64,000 nt of DNA from Allobosea sp. (lineage in GTDB: Bacteria; Pseudomonadota; Alphaproteobacteria; Rhizobiales; Beijerinckiaceae), in NCBI RefSeq assembly GCF_030695125.1, contig NZ_JAUYTP010000031.1:1-64000 (forward strand), given 5' to 3'. Position 1 is the stretch's first letter; each line of letters starts with the position of its first letter. The position numbers and the translations under genes were made by a program. Positions 36,403 through 47,671 of this stretch are shown piece by piece. A model generated the notes under the pieces. It was given only the letters and a program-made list of their open reading frames with translations. It was not told the DNA's origin and did not search any database.

Positions 36403-38505
36403 TCATTGATCAGCCTCCAAGTCGTCAAAGTCGCCATCGGGAATTGCGTGTGGATCGTCGATAAAGACGGCCTCACCAACGCGATAAACAATGCCGCTAC
36501 GGAAAAGCCCTTCAAAGGCGCGCTGCACTGCCTTGCGGCATGTTTCGGGGTTTTCGCTGGCGCAGATTTTAGGTGACGAGCGACATGACGCCCGCCACTC
36601 GTCCAATGGGACACCTTGGGACTCGTCCGGGACATGTCCCGCTTTGTCCCGGAGGATTCTCAGGGCTTCGCGCTCACGCGGGTTCAGTTTGATCGGCTTC
36701 GGCGCGCTTCCGGCTTCCACCTCGTCACAACGCGCGATCGATATGGGATCACCATCATCATCCGTGCCCATGTCGACAGTGCCGATGCGGAACGCCAAAT
36801 CGAGATCGCAGGGGCCGTTCCGATTTTTCGTCAGCCTTCCGCGAATGATGCCGCTCTCGTCTCGCGCCTGAAGCTCAATCGCAAAATCGAGCGCACCGTT
36901 CAAAAGGGAGTGCCCGCGCGGCGTGCCGTTGGAGTCCTTCGTGCTGTGATGGATCAGAATGACAGCGGCGCCGTGCTTCGTCAGGGAACGCGCAACCGCT
37001 ACAACCCTGCCCATGCCCTCCGCTGCATTTTCCTCCAAGCCAGGAAATGCCATGGCCAGCGTGTCTATGATGATCAGCGCCGGCCTTCGTTCCGCAGCGG
37101 CCGTCCGCAACGCGGCAAGGTCTGGTGAGTCCTTGGCCAGGAGATTGGACACGCCCTCGACCAAGGTGAAGCCATCAGCGTGCCCATGAGTGAGGCGAAG
37201 TGCCGTGACGCGGCCTCGCATCCCATGGGGATCTTCAGCAGCGACATAGAAGACGCCTCCGGCTTTCGTCCGCATACCGAACGCCCGCTCGCCTTGTGCG
37301 ACCTTAAAGCTGAGATATGGGGCGATCAGGGATTTACCGGCGCCAGGCGCACCGAAGATGCACCCCACGTCGCGCGGCGCGATCAATCCCTTGACGATGT
37401 AACCCCGCGACGGCGCATCGCCGCATTGATCGGGCGTCAGAAAGGTCAGGCGGGATGGCTTTGGTGCCGATGCCGGATCTATGGCGTCGAGATTGTCGAA
37501 TTCGATCGGTTCCGGCGATGGCGCGCGCTTCCATGCGCGGTCTATGGCGCGTTGCCCCCTACCCTTTGCGACCTTCTCCTCTTTATCGACGTGCGATTGC
37601 GCTTTGGGATTGCCGGCGACGGATAGCTCGAAACCTGCCTTATCATCGCCGCCCGCTTTCAGCCGGCAGGCGAGACGATAGAGTTCTCCCGATGCGCTGG
37701 CATCGTCCGCATGCTCGGCTTCCTCGTCAGCCTTGCGCCGCTTTCCCTTCGGCAGCGCAGTCGCGTCGAGATCATCAGCGCGGTCGATATGGCGCCCATC
37801 AACCAGGCGCGTTTCGATCGGCGGTTGCCCTTCGACATTCCCACCATAGTAAGCTTGCGAGAGGGTGAAGCTGGCGCCGTCTAGCGCACCGTCGAATAGA
37901 CCGTTCAAGCGCATCATGAAGCGCTCGCGATGATCTGGCGCTTGCTCCTCTGCGAACGGAACGAAGAGGCGCCAGCGGGGCGCTTCGGGCCGGTGTGATG
38001 GCGTCGTGTAGATCAGCGCGGCAATGTTGGCAGCCTGCAGCCGCCCTTCCGCCTCCAATGGGCTGATTTCCCCGCCGTCATAATCAGCTTCGACGCCGCT
38101 GACTGCCTGCACATTTGCGTTGTTGCGGAGGCAATTCTTATCGGTGCGCTGATCACCGAAGCGAGCCAGCTTGAACCAAGGGAGTTCGGCCTTGGTGCGC
38201 CCGCTCTCAGAACCGACCACGCGCGCCAGGTCGCGTAGTGACAGACGATGATCTGCCTTGCGGGAGGCTGCCTGTGTGGGGAATCGCGTGACATGTATGG
38301 GTTTGTCGAGCGGCGAAGTCGGTCCCAGCAGATCATCAAAATCGCTTGGATCAATATTCCCGTAATGGTAACGATGGCGCTGCTCAATATCGCTATGCTG
38401 ATCGCTGCCGTGTCCCTTTGCAGAGGGCGCGGCAGTTTCGTTTGCGTGGTCGGGCGGCCAAGGCCGTCCGAAAAAAGAGGCCAGCAGTGAAGACGCTTGT
38501 TCCAT
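36403..38505 (-). CDS. PrimPol-helicase replication protein of the island
   Basis: 700 residues from ATG 38505 (15 more if started at 38550). N-terminal archaeo-eukaryotic primase-like domain: acidic motif GVEADYDGG near residue 140 and the YTTPSHRPEAPRWRLFVPFA block. C-terminal RepA/AAA_25 helicase domain: Walker A FGAPGAGKSL at about 385-392, Walker B ALIIIDTLAM and sensor-like VILIHHSTKDSNG. It would prime and unwind the excised island's DNA. SDFDDLLG at residues 54-61 copies the TerS N-terminus. The end of the gene contains GGGACA repeats continuing downstream. Confidence 0.85.
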   Translation of the reverse strand: MEQASSLLASFFGRPWPPDHANETAAPSAKGHGSDQHSDIEQRHRYHYGNIDPSDFDDLLGPTSPLDKPIHVTRFPTQAASRKADHRLSLRDLARVVGSESGRTKAELPWFKLARFGDQRTDKNCLRNNANVQAVSGVEADYDGGEISPLEAEGRLQAANIAALIYTTPSHRPEAPRWRLFVPFAEEQAPDHRERFMMRLNGLFDGALDGASFTLSQAYYGGNVEGQPPIETRLVDGRHIDRADDLDATALPKGKRRKADEEAEHADDASASGELYRLACRLKAGGDDKAGFELSVAGNPKAQSHVDKEEKVAKGRGQRAIDRAWKRAPSPEPIEFDNLDAIDPASAPKPSRLTFLTPDQCGDAPSRGYIVKGLIAPRDVGCIFGAPGAGKSLIAPYLSFKVAQGERAFGMRTKAGGVFYVAAEDPHGMRGRVTALRLTHGHADGFTLVEGVSNLLAKDSPDLAALRTAAAERRPALIIIDTLAMAFPGLEENAAEGMGRVVAVARSLTKHGAAVILIHHSTKDSNGTPRGHSLLNGALDFAIELQARDESGIIRGRLTKNRNGPCDLDLAFRIGTVDMGTDDDGDPISIARCDEVEAGSAPKPIKLNPREREALRILRDKAGHVPDESQGVPLDEWRASCRSSPKICASENPETCRKAVQRAFEGLFRSGIVYRVGEAVFIDDPHAIPDGDFDDLEADQ

Positions 38506-38633
38506 CAGCGGACCGCCTTCTGCTGAAGAACGCGCCCACGGTATGCCCAAGATTGACGCGAACCTTCACGGAACGTGCCGGGAACGATGGTGAGAGAGAG
38601 TCCCGATGAGATCGGGGTTAGCGAAGCCCTCGC

Positions 38634-38682
38634 CTCGTTTACACCGAGAGGGTCGGCGGTTCGAGCCCGTCACCGCCCACCA
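38634..38682 (+). repeat. Attachment site attR with tRNA-Val 3' fragment
   Basis: Begins with the same 21 bases as 26024-26044, then diverges (GGCGG instead of ACAGG), keeps TTCGAGCCC, diverges again (GTCA instead of TGTA), and ends CCGCCCACCA like a tRNA. The changed positions are on opposite sides of the T-stem, so the fragment is a self-consistent tRNA 3' half. It is probably the original host end displaced by the island. Confidence 0.85.
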
Positions 38683-38703
38683 TGTCCACCATTATCCTGG
38701 CGA

Positions 38704-40539
38704 TTACTGAGCCGCGATTTCCCGCGTCAGCGAAGCCGCGTGCTGGTCCAGCGTCTGTACGGCCGTGGCGACGCGACGGGAGGCCTCGTCGAGCGCCTGG
38801 ACCGAGCCGCGAGCGGCCGTCGTCTCCGACCTGACCCTGTCGAGCGCCGTGAGCATCGCCCGCGCCTCTTCGAACACCGTCTGCATGTGACGCCCGATAT
38901 CGGCCGACACGGCGACATCCTCGCGAAGCCTTTGCGCCAGTTCCCGTGCCGTCGCACCATCGGCGACGAGCCCTCCCGTCATGGCGGTGATCTGCGCGGC
39001 GACTTCGCCGGAGGCCACCTGGATCTTGCAGATCCGGTCCGCGATATCCTCTGTCGCCGTGGCCGTGCGTTCCGCCAGCGCCTTGACCTCGCCTGCGACG
39101 ACGGCAAAGCCGCGGCCAGCGGGGCCGGCGCGCGCCGCCTCGATCGTGGCGTTGAGCGCGAGCAGATTGACCTGCTCGGCAATGTCGCGAATGACGCCGA
39201 CGACATCGCCCACGCGCGTCGCCTCCGAGGCGAGGCGTCGGGTCTTGTCCTCGGCATCGCGTGAACGCCCGATGGTCGTCTCGGCATGCCGGCCGACCAG
39301 ATCGAGATGCGTCTCGACGGCGCCGACCGCGGCGCCGATCGCTTCACCGAGGGAGACGACCGCCTGCCCCGCCTCATCGAGCCGGGCGGCGTGGCTTTCG
39401 GCATCGCGCACCAGATCGCCACTCACGGACGACAGGGTCGCGACCTCGTCGACGGCGGCGCGGATCGCCCCCGAGGACGAGGCGACTTCGGCGCGCAGCC
39501 TGTAGAGATCCTGACCAAGCCCAGCGCTGAAGCTGTGCAGCCGGCTCGCCCGCACCAGGCGATCCTGCGCGTCCGCTTCGGCCTCCTGCTGGAGGGTCAG
39601 CGACTTCTGGCGTTCCCGCTTCAGGCTCAGCAGGGCCCTGGCGACGACGCCGAGCTCGTCGCGCCGCTCGACATGGGGAATGACGACGTGGCTGCGGTCG
39701 TCGGCGAGCTGCCGGATCGCGCCGCTGAGGTCCCGCAACGGCCGCACGACCCGCAATGCGACGAGAAAGAAGGCCAGGAGAAGCGCAACCGCAGCGGCGA
39801 TGCCCCACTGCGTCAACCGCCAGGCGATCTCGCGCGCCTCCTTCGTCGCAACTGCAAGAGGCTGCCTCAGCTCGATCAGACCGCGCACATCTCCCAGTTT
39901 CCAGGTGCGAACCGGAGAATCGGGATGGGCGTTATGACAGTCGACACAGCTCTGCGACATCCGATCGGCGACCGCGACACGCAGCACCGCCCCCGGGCCA
40001 CTGCCTTCGATCGCGCTGAAGGAGGTCGAGCTTCCCTGCGACACGGCCTGCCAGGCCCTGGACTGGAAATCGTCCAGCGGAGGCCGCGACTGGCGCTGCG
40101 GCCATGGATGCGGGCTGACGAGCGTGACTTCATCGCCCGATGCGGAGAGCCGGGCGGCGTAGTCGAGGACAAAGCTGGTGGGAACGGGAATGGCATGAAG
40201 CTGTTCGGCATAGTCAGCCGTGGCCGTCACCGCGCCTTTGCGCGGGAGGCGCGCCATCACCGCCTCCGAGTAGAAGGCACGGAGCTCGACCAGCCGCATC
40301 GCCGCAACGACGGCCCGTTCGCGCGACGCGCGGATTTCGATCGCGATAATCGAGCCAGGGAGATAGGCGGCCAGCGCCACCATCAACAGGATGATCGTCG
40401 CCACGCCCGGCAGGACGATCGACCACACGAGCGACCGCCGCGAGAGCAGCCCAGCCACCGTGCCACCCGCAGCGGCGCCCTCCTCCGATGCCTGATCAAG
40501 CATTCTTCGCCACACGCCATCCGATCCCGTCGGAAGCAT
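38704..40539 (-). CDS. Methyl-accepting chemotaxis-type receptor with c-type heme (DUF3365/Tll0287-like) sensor domain
   Basis: 611 residues. TM1 about 39-60, periplasmic sensor domain to about 242 with a single c-heme motif Cys198-x-x-Cys201-His202 ([15 protein letters not shown]), TM2 about 243-263, HAMP about 264-318, then a signalling domain with the hairpin region [23 protein letters not shown]3365 domains bind heme and are thought to sense redox or gas ligands. No che genes adjoin. ATG 40503 is an alternative start. Confidence 0.88.
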   Translation of the reverse strand: MLPTGSDGVWRRMLDQASEEGAAAGGTVAGLLSRRSLVWSIVLPGVATIILLMVALAAYLPGSIIAIEIRASRERAVVAAMRLVELRAFYSEAVMARLPRKGAVTATADYAEQLHAIPVPTSFVLDYAARLSASGDEVTLVSPHPWPQRQSRPPLDDFQSRAWQAVSQGSSTSFSAIEGSGPGAVLRVAVADRMSQSCVDCHNAHPDSPVRTWKLGDVRGLIELRQPLAVATKEAREIAWRLTQWGIAAAVALLLAFFLVALRVVRPLRDLSGAIRQLADDRSHVVIPHVERRDELGVVARALLSLKRERQKSLTLQQEAEADAQDRLVRASRLHSFSAGLGQDLYRLRAEVASSSGAIRAAVDEVATLSSVSGDLVRDAESHAARLDEAGQAVVSLGEAIGAAVGAVETHLDLVGRHAETTIGRSRDAEDKTRRLASEATRVGDVVGVIRDIAEQVNLLALNATIEAARAGPAGRGFAVVAGEVKALAERTATATEDIADRICKIQVASGEVAAQITAMTGGLVADGATARELAQRLREDVAVSADIGRHMQTVFEEARAMLTALDRVRSETTAARGSVQALDEASRRVATAVQTLDQHAASLTREIAAQ

Positions 40540-40571
40540 GCAGCACGCCCGGTTAACACATTACCATAGGA

Positions 40572-40597
40572 GAGGCCGCCGGTTGCCCGGCGGCCTC
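40572..40597 (-). terminator. Stem-loop terminator after lon
   Basis: GAGGCCGCCGG and CCGGCGGCCTC pair perfectly (11 bp) around a 4-base loop, 26 bases beyond the lon stop on the minus strand. The strong GC stem marks the end of the lon transcript before the receptor gene. Confidence 0.8.
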
Positions 40598-40622
40598 ATG
40601 GATCGATCGACAGAGCTTGAGA

Positions 40623-43049
<2,427 letters not shown>

Positions 43050-43189
43050 GACTATTCCTTTGTGGTTGCGCCCGACGTCACCCCGCGATGGGCGTAGGCG
43101 CCGAACGTAAACGTCCAAGGTGACCATTCACCCCGTCCGCCCCGCGCATCAGGCCCTCAATAGGCGCCCGACTCTCGCGAGTGAAGCTA

Positions 43190-43218
43190 AAGTGGAGACT
43201 TCCGCGACAGCTTTCAAG
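43190..43218 (-). promoter_or_regulatory. Sigma-32-like heat-shock promoter of lon
   Basis: On the minus strand CTTGAAA (43218-43212), 14 bases, then CTCCACTT (43197-43190), close to the heat-shock consensus CTTGAAA-N13/14-CCCCATNT. It lies 141 bp upstream of the lon start, inside the 420-bp gap 43050-43469 that otherwise holds only the clpX terminator. Matching lon regulation in other Proteobacteria makes it plausible. Confidence 0.5.
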
Positions 43219-43372
43219 CGATCTACGACGCGTTGACCCCAGAAGTTTGCACTGCGTCAATTCGAACCAGAGCAGACGGCTGCATGTCTTCGCGCCACCG
43301 CCCCACGCCTGGAGCGAAACGGCCCAAGCATCCGCCTGATCGTCGACAGCTGATCGACGCCCCGATACGCAA

Positions 43373-43396
43373 AACGCGCGCCATCTGGCGCGCGTT
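43373..43396 (-). terminator. Stem-loop terminator after clpX
   Basis: AACGCGCGCC and GGCGCGCGTT form a perfect 10-bp stem with a 4-base loop, about 75 bases after the clpX stop on the minus strand, followed by TTGCG. It separates clpX from lon. Confidence 0.75.
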
Positions 43397-43469
43397 CGAC
43401 GAAACCACATCTTGGATTGCGCTGCTGGAGCATCGCCGGGTCCTGCGGACTGCCGCCACGCGATCCCCG

Positions 43470-44738
43470 TCAGGCCGAGGCCGACTTCGCCTCTTCCTCA
43501 CGCTCCGAGTAGATGAACAGCGGCCGCGACTTGGATTCCACCGCCTCGGGCCCAATCACGACCTGCTCGACGCCCTCGAGGCCCGGCAGTTCGTACATGG
43601 TCTCGAGCAGGATGCTCTCCATGATCGACCGCAGCCCGCGGGCGCCGGTCTTGCGCTCGATCGCCTTGCGAGCGATCAGGCTCACCGCCTCGTCGGTGAA
43701 GGTCAGCTCGGTGTCCTCCATCTCGAACAGGCGCTGGTACTGCTTGACAAGCGCGTTCTTGGGCTCGGTCAGGATGGTCTTCAGCGCGGCCTCGTCGAGA
43801 TCCTCCAGCGTCGCCAGGACCGGTAGACGACCGACGAATTCCGGGATCAGGCCGAACTTCAGCAGATCCTCCGGCTCGACCTCGCGGAAGATCGCACCGG
43901 TGCGACGCTCGTCGGGTCCCTTCACCATCGCGCCGAAGCCGATCGAGGTGCCCTTGCCGCGTCCCGCGATGATCTTGTCGAGGCCGGCGAAGGCGCCGCC
44001 GCAGATAAAGAGGATGTTGGTGGTGTCGACCTGCAGGAATTCCTGCTGCGGATGCTTGCGCCCGCCCTGCGGCGGCACGGAGGCGACGGTGCCTTCCATG
44101 ATCTTGAGCAGCGCCTGCTGGACACCCTCGCCCGAGACGTCACGGGTTATCGAGGGATTGTCCGACTTGCGGCTGATCTTGTCGATCTCGTCGATGTAGA
44201 CGATGCCGCGCTGCGCCCGCTCGACATTGTAGTCGGAGGCCTGGAGCAGCTTGAGGATGATGTTCTCGACGTCTTCGCCGACATAGCCGGCCTCGGTCAG
44301 AGTCGTCGCATCGGCCATGGTGAACGGCACGTCGAGGATGCGCGCCAGCGTCTGCGCCAGCAGCGTCTTGCCCGAGCCGGTCGGCCCGATCAGCAGGATG
44401 TTGGACTTCGCGAGCTCGACGTCGTTGTGCTTGGTCGCGTGCGACAACCGCTTGTAGTGGTTGTGGACGGCGACCGAGAGCACCTTCTTGGCGTGCTCCT
44501 GGCCGATGACGTAATCGTCCAGAACCTTGCGGATCTCCTTGGGCGTGGGCACGCCGTCCTTCGACTTCACCAGCGCGGATTTCGATTCCTCGCGGATGAT
44601 GTCCATGCAGAGCTCGACGCATTCGTCGCAGATGAACACGGTTGGCCCCGCAATGAGCTTGCGAACCTCGTGCTGGCTCTTGCCGCAGAAGGAGCAGTAG
44701 AGCGTGCTCTTGGAATCGCCGCCGCTGACCTTACTCAT
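43470..44738 (-). CDS. clpX: ClpX, ATPase subunit of Clp protease
   Basis: 422 residues. N-terminal zinc-binding domain with Cys15, Cys18, Cys37 and Cys40 (LYCSFCGK ... [10 protein letters not shown]), Walker [14 protein letters not shown], Walker [12 protein letters not shown], pore loop region and sensor-2 [13 protein letters not shown]. Unfolds substrates and feeds them to ClpP (45024-45647). 285 bases separate it from clpP, containing the clpP terminator, so clpX has its own promoter. Confidence 0.98.
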   Translation of the reverse strand: MSKVSGGDSKSTLYCSFCGKSQHEVRKLIAGPTVFICDECVELCMDIIREESKSALVKSKDGVPTPKEIRKVLDDYVIGQEHAKKVLSVAVHNHYKRLSHATKHNDVELAKSNILLIGPTGSGKTLLAQTLARILDVPFTMADATTLTEAGYVGEDVENIILKLLQASDYNVERAQRGIVYIDEIDKISRKSDNPSITRDVSGEGVQQALLKIMEGTVASVPPQGGRKHPQQEFLQVDTTNILFICGGAFAGLDKIIAGRGKGTSIGFGAMVKGPDERRTGAIFREVEPEDLLKFGLIPEFVGRLPVLATLEDLDEAALKTILTEPKNALVKQYQRLFEMEDTELTFTDEAVSLIARKAIERKTGARGLRSIMESILLETMYELPGLEGVEQVVIGPEAVESKSRPLFIYSEREEEAKSASA

Positions 44739-44980
44739 CGTCCATCTCCATTCTCGGAGCCGGAGACCACATCAGCCTGGAGCGGATGCAACCGTCGTCT
44801 CTTCGTCATCATAGGCCTTCAGTTCACGAGCATCCGGTTAACGGCTCGTTCCGAAACGCCTGAAATCGCGGCCGATCCACAATCGGATCAGGCTGAAACA
44901 CCTGCGGGATCATCCCGCCTTCGTCCGATTCCCCATGCAAACATGGGGCCGGCCACCTTGCAATATGCGCGGTGACCGCC

Positions 44981-45007
44981 GGCGCGCCAACCCACAGGTG
45001 GCGCGCC
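44981..45007 (-). terminator. Stem-loop terminator after clpP
   Basis: GGCGCGCCA and TGGCGCGCC form a perfect 9-bp stem around 9 bases, 17 bases past the clpP stop. The end of the clpP message is the likely role. Confidence 0.75.
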
Positions 45008-45023
45008 CACTGGTCGCAGCCGA

Positions 45024-45647
45024 TCAGGCGGCCTCTTCCGGCCGCTTGTCGATGACCTTGTCGATCAGGCCGAAATCGCGCGCCGCCTCGGCCGTCATGA
45101 AGTTGTCGCGCTCGAGCGCGGCCTCGATCTCGGCATAGGAGCGGCCGGTGTGCTTGACGTAAATCTCGTTCAGGCGGCGCTTGAGGCTCTCGACCTCGCG
45201 GGCGTGAATGAGAATGTCGGTGACCTGGCCCTGGAAGCCGCCCGAGGGCTGATGGACCATGATGCGGGCGTTGGGCAGCGCAAAGCGCATATCCTTGGCG
45301 CCGGCGGTGAGCAGCAGCGAGCCCATCGACGCCGCCTGGCCGACGCACAGGGTCGTCACCGGGCAACGGATGAACTGCATCGTGTCATAGATCGACATGC
45401 CCGACGTCACCACGCCGCCCGGCGAGTTGATGTAGAAGGAGATTTCCTTCTTGGGGTTCTCGGCCTCGAGGAACAGGAGCTGGGCGACGATCAGCGACGC
45501 GGAATAGTCCTCGACCGGGCCGGTCAGGAAGATGATGCGCTCGCGCAGCAGACGCGAATAAATGTCGAAGGCGCGCTCGCCGCGGCTCGACTGCTCGACC
45601 ACCATCGGGACGAGATTGTTGTAGGTCTCGATCGGATCGCGCAGCAT
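45024..45647 (-). CDS. clpP: ClpP protease subunit
   Basis: 207 residues from ATG 45647, with AAGGATA upstream. Catalytic triad Ser107 (GQAASMGS), His132 (MVHQPSGG) and Asp181 (ERDNFMTA), each offset by ten from E. coli ClpP mature numbering. Short N-terminal extension ([20 protein letters not shown]) is normal. Works with ClpX next door; sits between tig and clpX as in most Proteobacteria. Confidence 0.98.
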   Translation of the reverse strand: MLRDPIETYNNLVPMVVEQSSRGERAFDIYSRLLRERIIFLTGPVEDYSASLIVAQLLFLEAENPKKEISFYINSPGGVVTSGMSIYDTMQFIRCPVTTLCVGQAASMGSLLLTAGAKDMRFALPNARIMVHQPSGGFQGQVTDILIHAREVESLKRRLNEIYVKHTGRSYAEIEAALERDNFMTAEAARDFGLIDKVIDKRPEEAA

Positions 45648-45766
45648 GAATGTATCCTTGGATGGAAGAGGCCGGGGGGCGGAAGGCCGGAAACCGGCGG
45701 TCGGTCGAATCGCAGATGTCGTGTGAGGCATCCACATAAGCACGCCAAAGGCGGCTGAAAAGAGAA

Positions 45767-45795
45767 GCGCCGCCCGGCACGGGGCCGAGCGGCGC
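45767..45795 (-). terminator. Stem-loop terminator after tig
   Basis: GCGCCGC (45789-45795 on the minus strand) pairs with GCGGCGC (45767-45773) around an inner GC-rich segment, followed on the minus strand by TTCTCTTTTC. A typical intrinsic terminator for trigger factor transcripts, 29 bases past the stop. Confidence 0.75.
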
Positions 45796-45823
45796 AAATC
45801 TTACGATTAAGGTTTCCGTATCG

Positions 45824-47257
45824 TCAGACCGAAGCGTCCTCGCCTTCAGCCTTGTCGGCCTTCTTCGCCTTCTTGGCTGCGGCCTTCTTCGGCTTGGCAT
45901 CAGCGCCGCTCTCGGCATCCTCGTCGGCAAAGAGCGCTTCGCGCGAGACGCTCTGGTCCTCGACCTTCACCTGACCGAGCAGATGATCGACGACCTTCTC
46001 CTCGAAGATCGGGGCGCGGATCTCGGCGAGGGCCTGCGGGTTCTTGCGGTAGAACTCCCAGACCTGCTTCTCCTGGCCGGGGAACTGGCGGGCGCGCTCG
46101 ACCAGCGCCTGGGTGACCTCGTCATCCGAGATCTGCACCTTGGCCTGCTCGCCGATCTCAGCCAGCACGAGGCCGAGGCGCACGCGGCGCTCGGCGATCT
46201 TGCGGTAGTCCGCCTTGGCGGCGTCCTCGGTCGTGCCCTCGTCCTCGAAGGACTTCTTGGCGTCCTTCATATCCGCCTCGACCTGGCTCCAGACGCTGGC
46301 GAACTCCTGCTCGACCAGGGTCGGCGGCAGTTCGAAGGTGTACTTGCCGTCGAGCGCGTCGAGCAGGCTCTTCTTGAGCTTGCGGCGCGACTGCAGGCCG
46401 AAATCGCGGCCGATCTGCTCGCGGATCGCGGTCTTCAGCGCATCCAGCGACTCCATGCCGAAGGCCTTGGCGAGTTCGTCGTCGATCTTGACCGGCTCGG
46501 GAGCCTGAACCTCGGTGACCGTGACCTCGAACTCGGCCGGCTTACCGGCGAGCTGCTCGGCGGTGTAGTTCTCCGGGAAGGTGACCTTGACGGTGCGGGT
46601 TTCACCGGCCTTGGCACCCTCGAGCTGCTCCTCGAAGCCCGGAATGAACTGGCCGGCGCCGACGTCCAGCGCGATGCCCTCGCCCGTGCCGCCGTCGAAG
46701 GGCTTGCCCTCGAGCGTGCCGACGAAGGAGATCATCAGGCGGTCGCCCTTCTCGGCCTTGGCCTTCTCGCCCTTGTTGGAGAAGCTGCGGTTCGAGCCGG
46801 CCATCCGCTCCAGAGCGGCGTCGACATCGGCATCGGGAACCTCGGCGACCGGCTTGACCAGTGCGATGTCCGACAGGTCGACCAGCTCGATCTTGGGCAG
46901 GACCTCGAGCGCGACGGTGAAGGCGAGATCGCCCTTGGCCTCCATCGCGGCCTCGATCTCGTCCTTGTTCTCGGGGAACTTGATCTGCGGCTCGAAGGCG
47001 AGCTTCAGGCCGTTGTCGGCGACGATCTTCTGGTTGGCCTCGTTGACCGCGTTCTGCACGACATCGGCCATGACCGAGCGGCCATAGAGCCGGCGCAGAT
47101 GGCCGACCGGCACCTTGCCGGGGCGGAAGCCGTTGATCTTGGCCTTGCCCTGCAGACCCTGGAGGCCGTCATCGAGCCGCGTCTTGAGGTCGGCGGCGTT
47201 CAACACCACCTGAAATTCGCGCTTGAGGCCCTGCGAGAGGGTTTCGGTCACGTTCAT
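45824..47257 (-). CDS. tig: Trigger factor, ribosome-associated chaperone / prolyl isomerase
   Basis: 477 residues. Ribosome-binding domain at the N-terminus, with the signature GFRPGKVP; central FKBP-like peptidyl-prolyl isomerase domain (about 160-245, [20 protein letters not shown] and [16 protein letters not shown]); C-terminal helical chaperone arms; lysine/alanine-rich tail [20 protein letters not shown] typical of alphaproteobacterial homologues. First gene of the tig-clpP-clpX-lon block. Confidence 0.98.
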   Translation of the reverse strand: MNVTETLSQGLKREFQVVLNAADLKTRLDDGLQGLQGKAKINGFRPGKVPVGHLRRLYGRSVMADVVQNAVNEANQKIVADNGLKLAFEPQIKFPENKDEIEAAMEAKGDLAFTVALEVLPKIELVDLSDIALVKPVAEVPDADVDAALERMAGSNRSFSNKGEKAKAEKGDRLMISFVGTLEGKPFDGGTGEGIALDVGAGQFIPGFEEQLEGAKAGETRTVKVTFPENYTAEQLAGKPAEFEVTVTEVQAPEPVKIDDELAKAFGMESLDALKTAIREQIGRDFGLQSRRKLKKSLLDALDGKYTFELPPTLVEQEFASVWSQVEADMKDAKKSFEDEGTTEDAAKADYRKIAERRVRLGLVLAEIGEQAKVQISDDEVTQALVERARQFPGQEKQVWEFYRKNPQALAEIRAPIFEEKVVDHLLGQVKVEDQSVSREALFADEDAESGADAKPKKAAAKKAKKADKAEGEDASV

Positions 47258-47399
47258 CGTTTTCGATCCGTCAACAGCTCGTTATTTCAATGTCCAAAGC
47301 GCGGCGTCGGGAGACCGCCGCCGCGCTCGCGAAAACCTATGCCCCGCCGCACACGACCTATGCATCAAAGCCGAGGGCCCGATGCGATCGCACGCTGAC

Positions 47400-47484
47400 T
47401 GGTGCGGGCGGAGGGACTCGAACCCCCACGACTTTCGCCGCTGGTACCTAAAACCAGTGCGTCTACCAGTTCCGCCACGCCCGC
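47400..47484 (-). tRNA. tRNA-Leu (anticodon TAG)
   Basis: 85 bases with encoded CCA. Acceptor GCGGGCG/CGCCCGC, anticodon stem CTGGT/ACCAG around TTTAGGT, and a long variable arm (GCGGCGAAAGTCGT) as expected for a class II leucine tRNA. 142 bases upstream of tig, same strand. Confidence 0.95.
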
Positions 47485-47671
47485 CGGCCCGATGGCGTTC
47501 GCACGCGCAAACACGCAGCGCGGCCATCATGGGGCGCCGGTGCTATACGCATTTCGGGCTGGCCATGCAGCAAAAAAATGACGGTTCTGCAAAAGACGCC
47601 GGGCGGCCGCTCACGGCATCGCGCAGGAGCGCCCTCTCGCCATCGGCCGCCGCGGCGATTATGCCGTCGTC

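Larger units (their letters stand above)
26024..38654. mobile_element. Integrated capsid-forming phage-satellite-like island (about 12.6 kb)
   Basis: Bounded by 21-bp direct repeats in tRNA-Val. Contents from right to left, nearly all on the minus strand: PrimPol-helicase (36403), terminase small subunit (35529), unknown protein (34487), terminase large subunit (32724), unknown (31325), portal (29949), protease/capsid fusion (28168), head-tail joining (27953), DUF2190-like (27620), excisionase-like (27083), integrase (26112). Three small genes face the other way at 31979-32734. No tail, tape-measure, baseplate, holin, lysin or recognisable repressor is seen, so it is either a capsid-forming satellite that borrows tails or a trimmed prophage. 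The consistent coding density and undamaged genes favour the first. Confidence 0.85.

Noticed and set aside
36041-36406. 121-codon minus-strand frame between TerS and PrimPol
   Set aside because: Although its ATG overlaps the PrimPol stop, it reads through the TGTCCC repeats and palindrome and has no protein-like pattern; kept as non-coding.
26024-38654. Complete prophage
   Set aside because: No tail, tape-measure, baseplate, holin, endolysin or clear repressor gene is visible, and the length is too small.
45983-47398. 471-codon open frame antisense to tig
   Set aside because: Same GC-driven shadow effect; trigger factor on the other strand is unambiguous.
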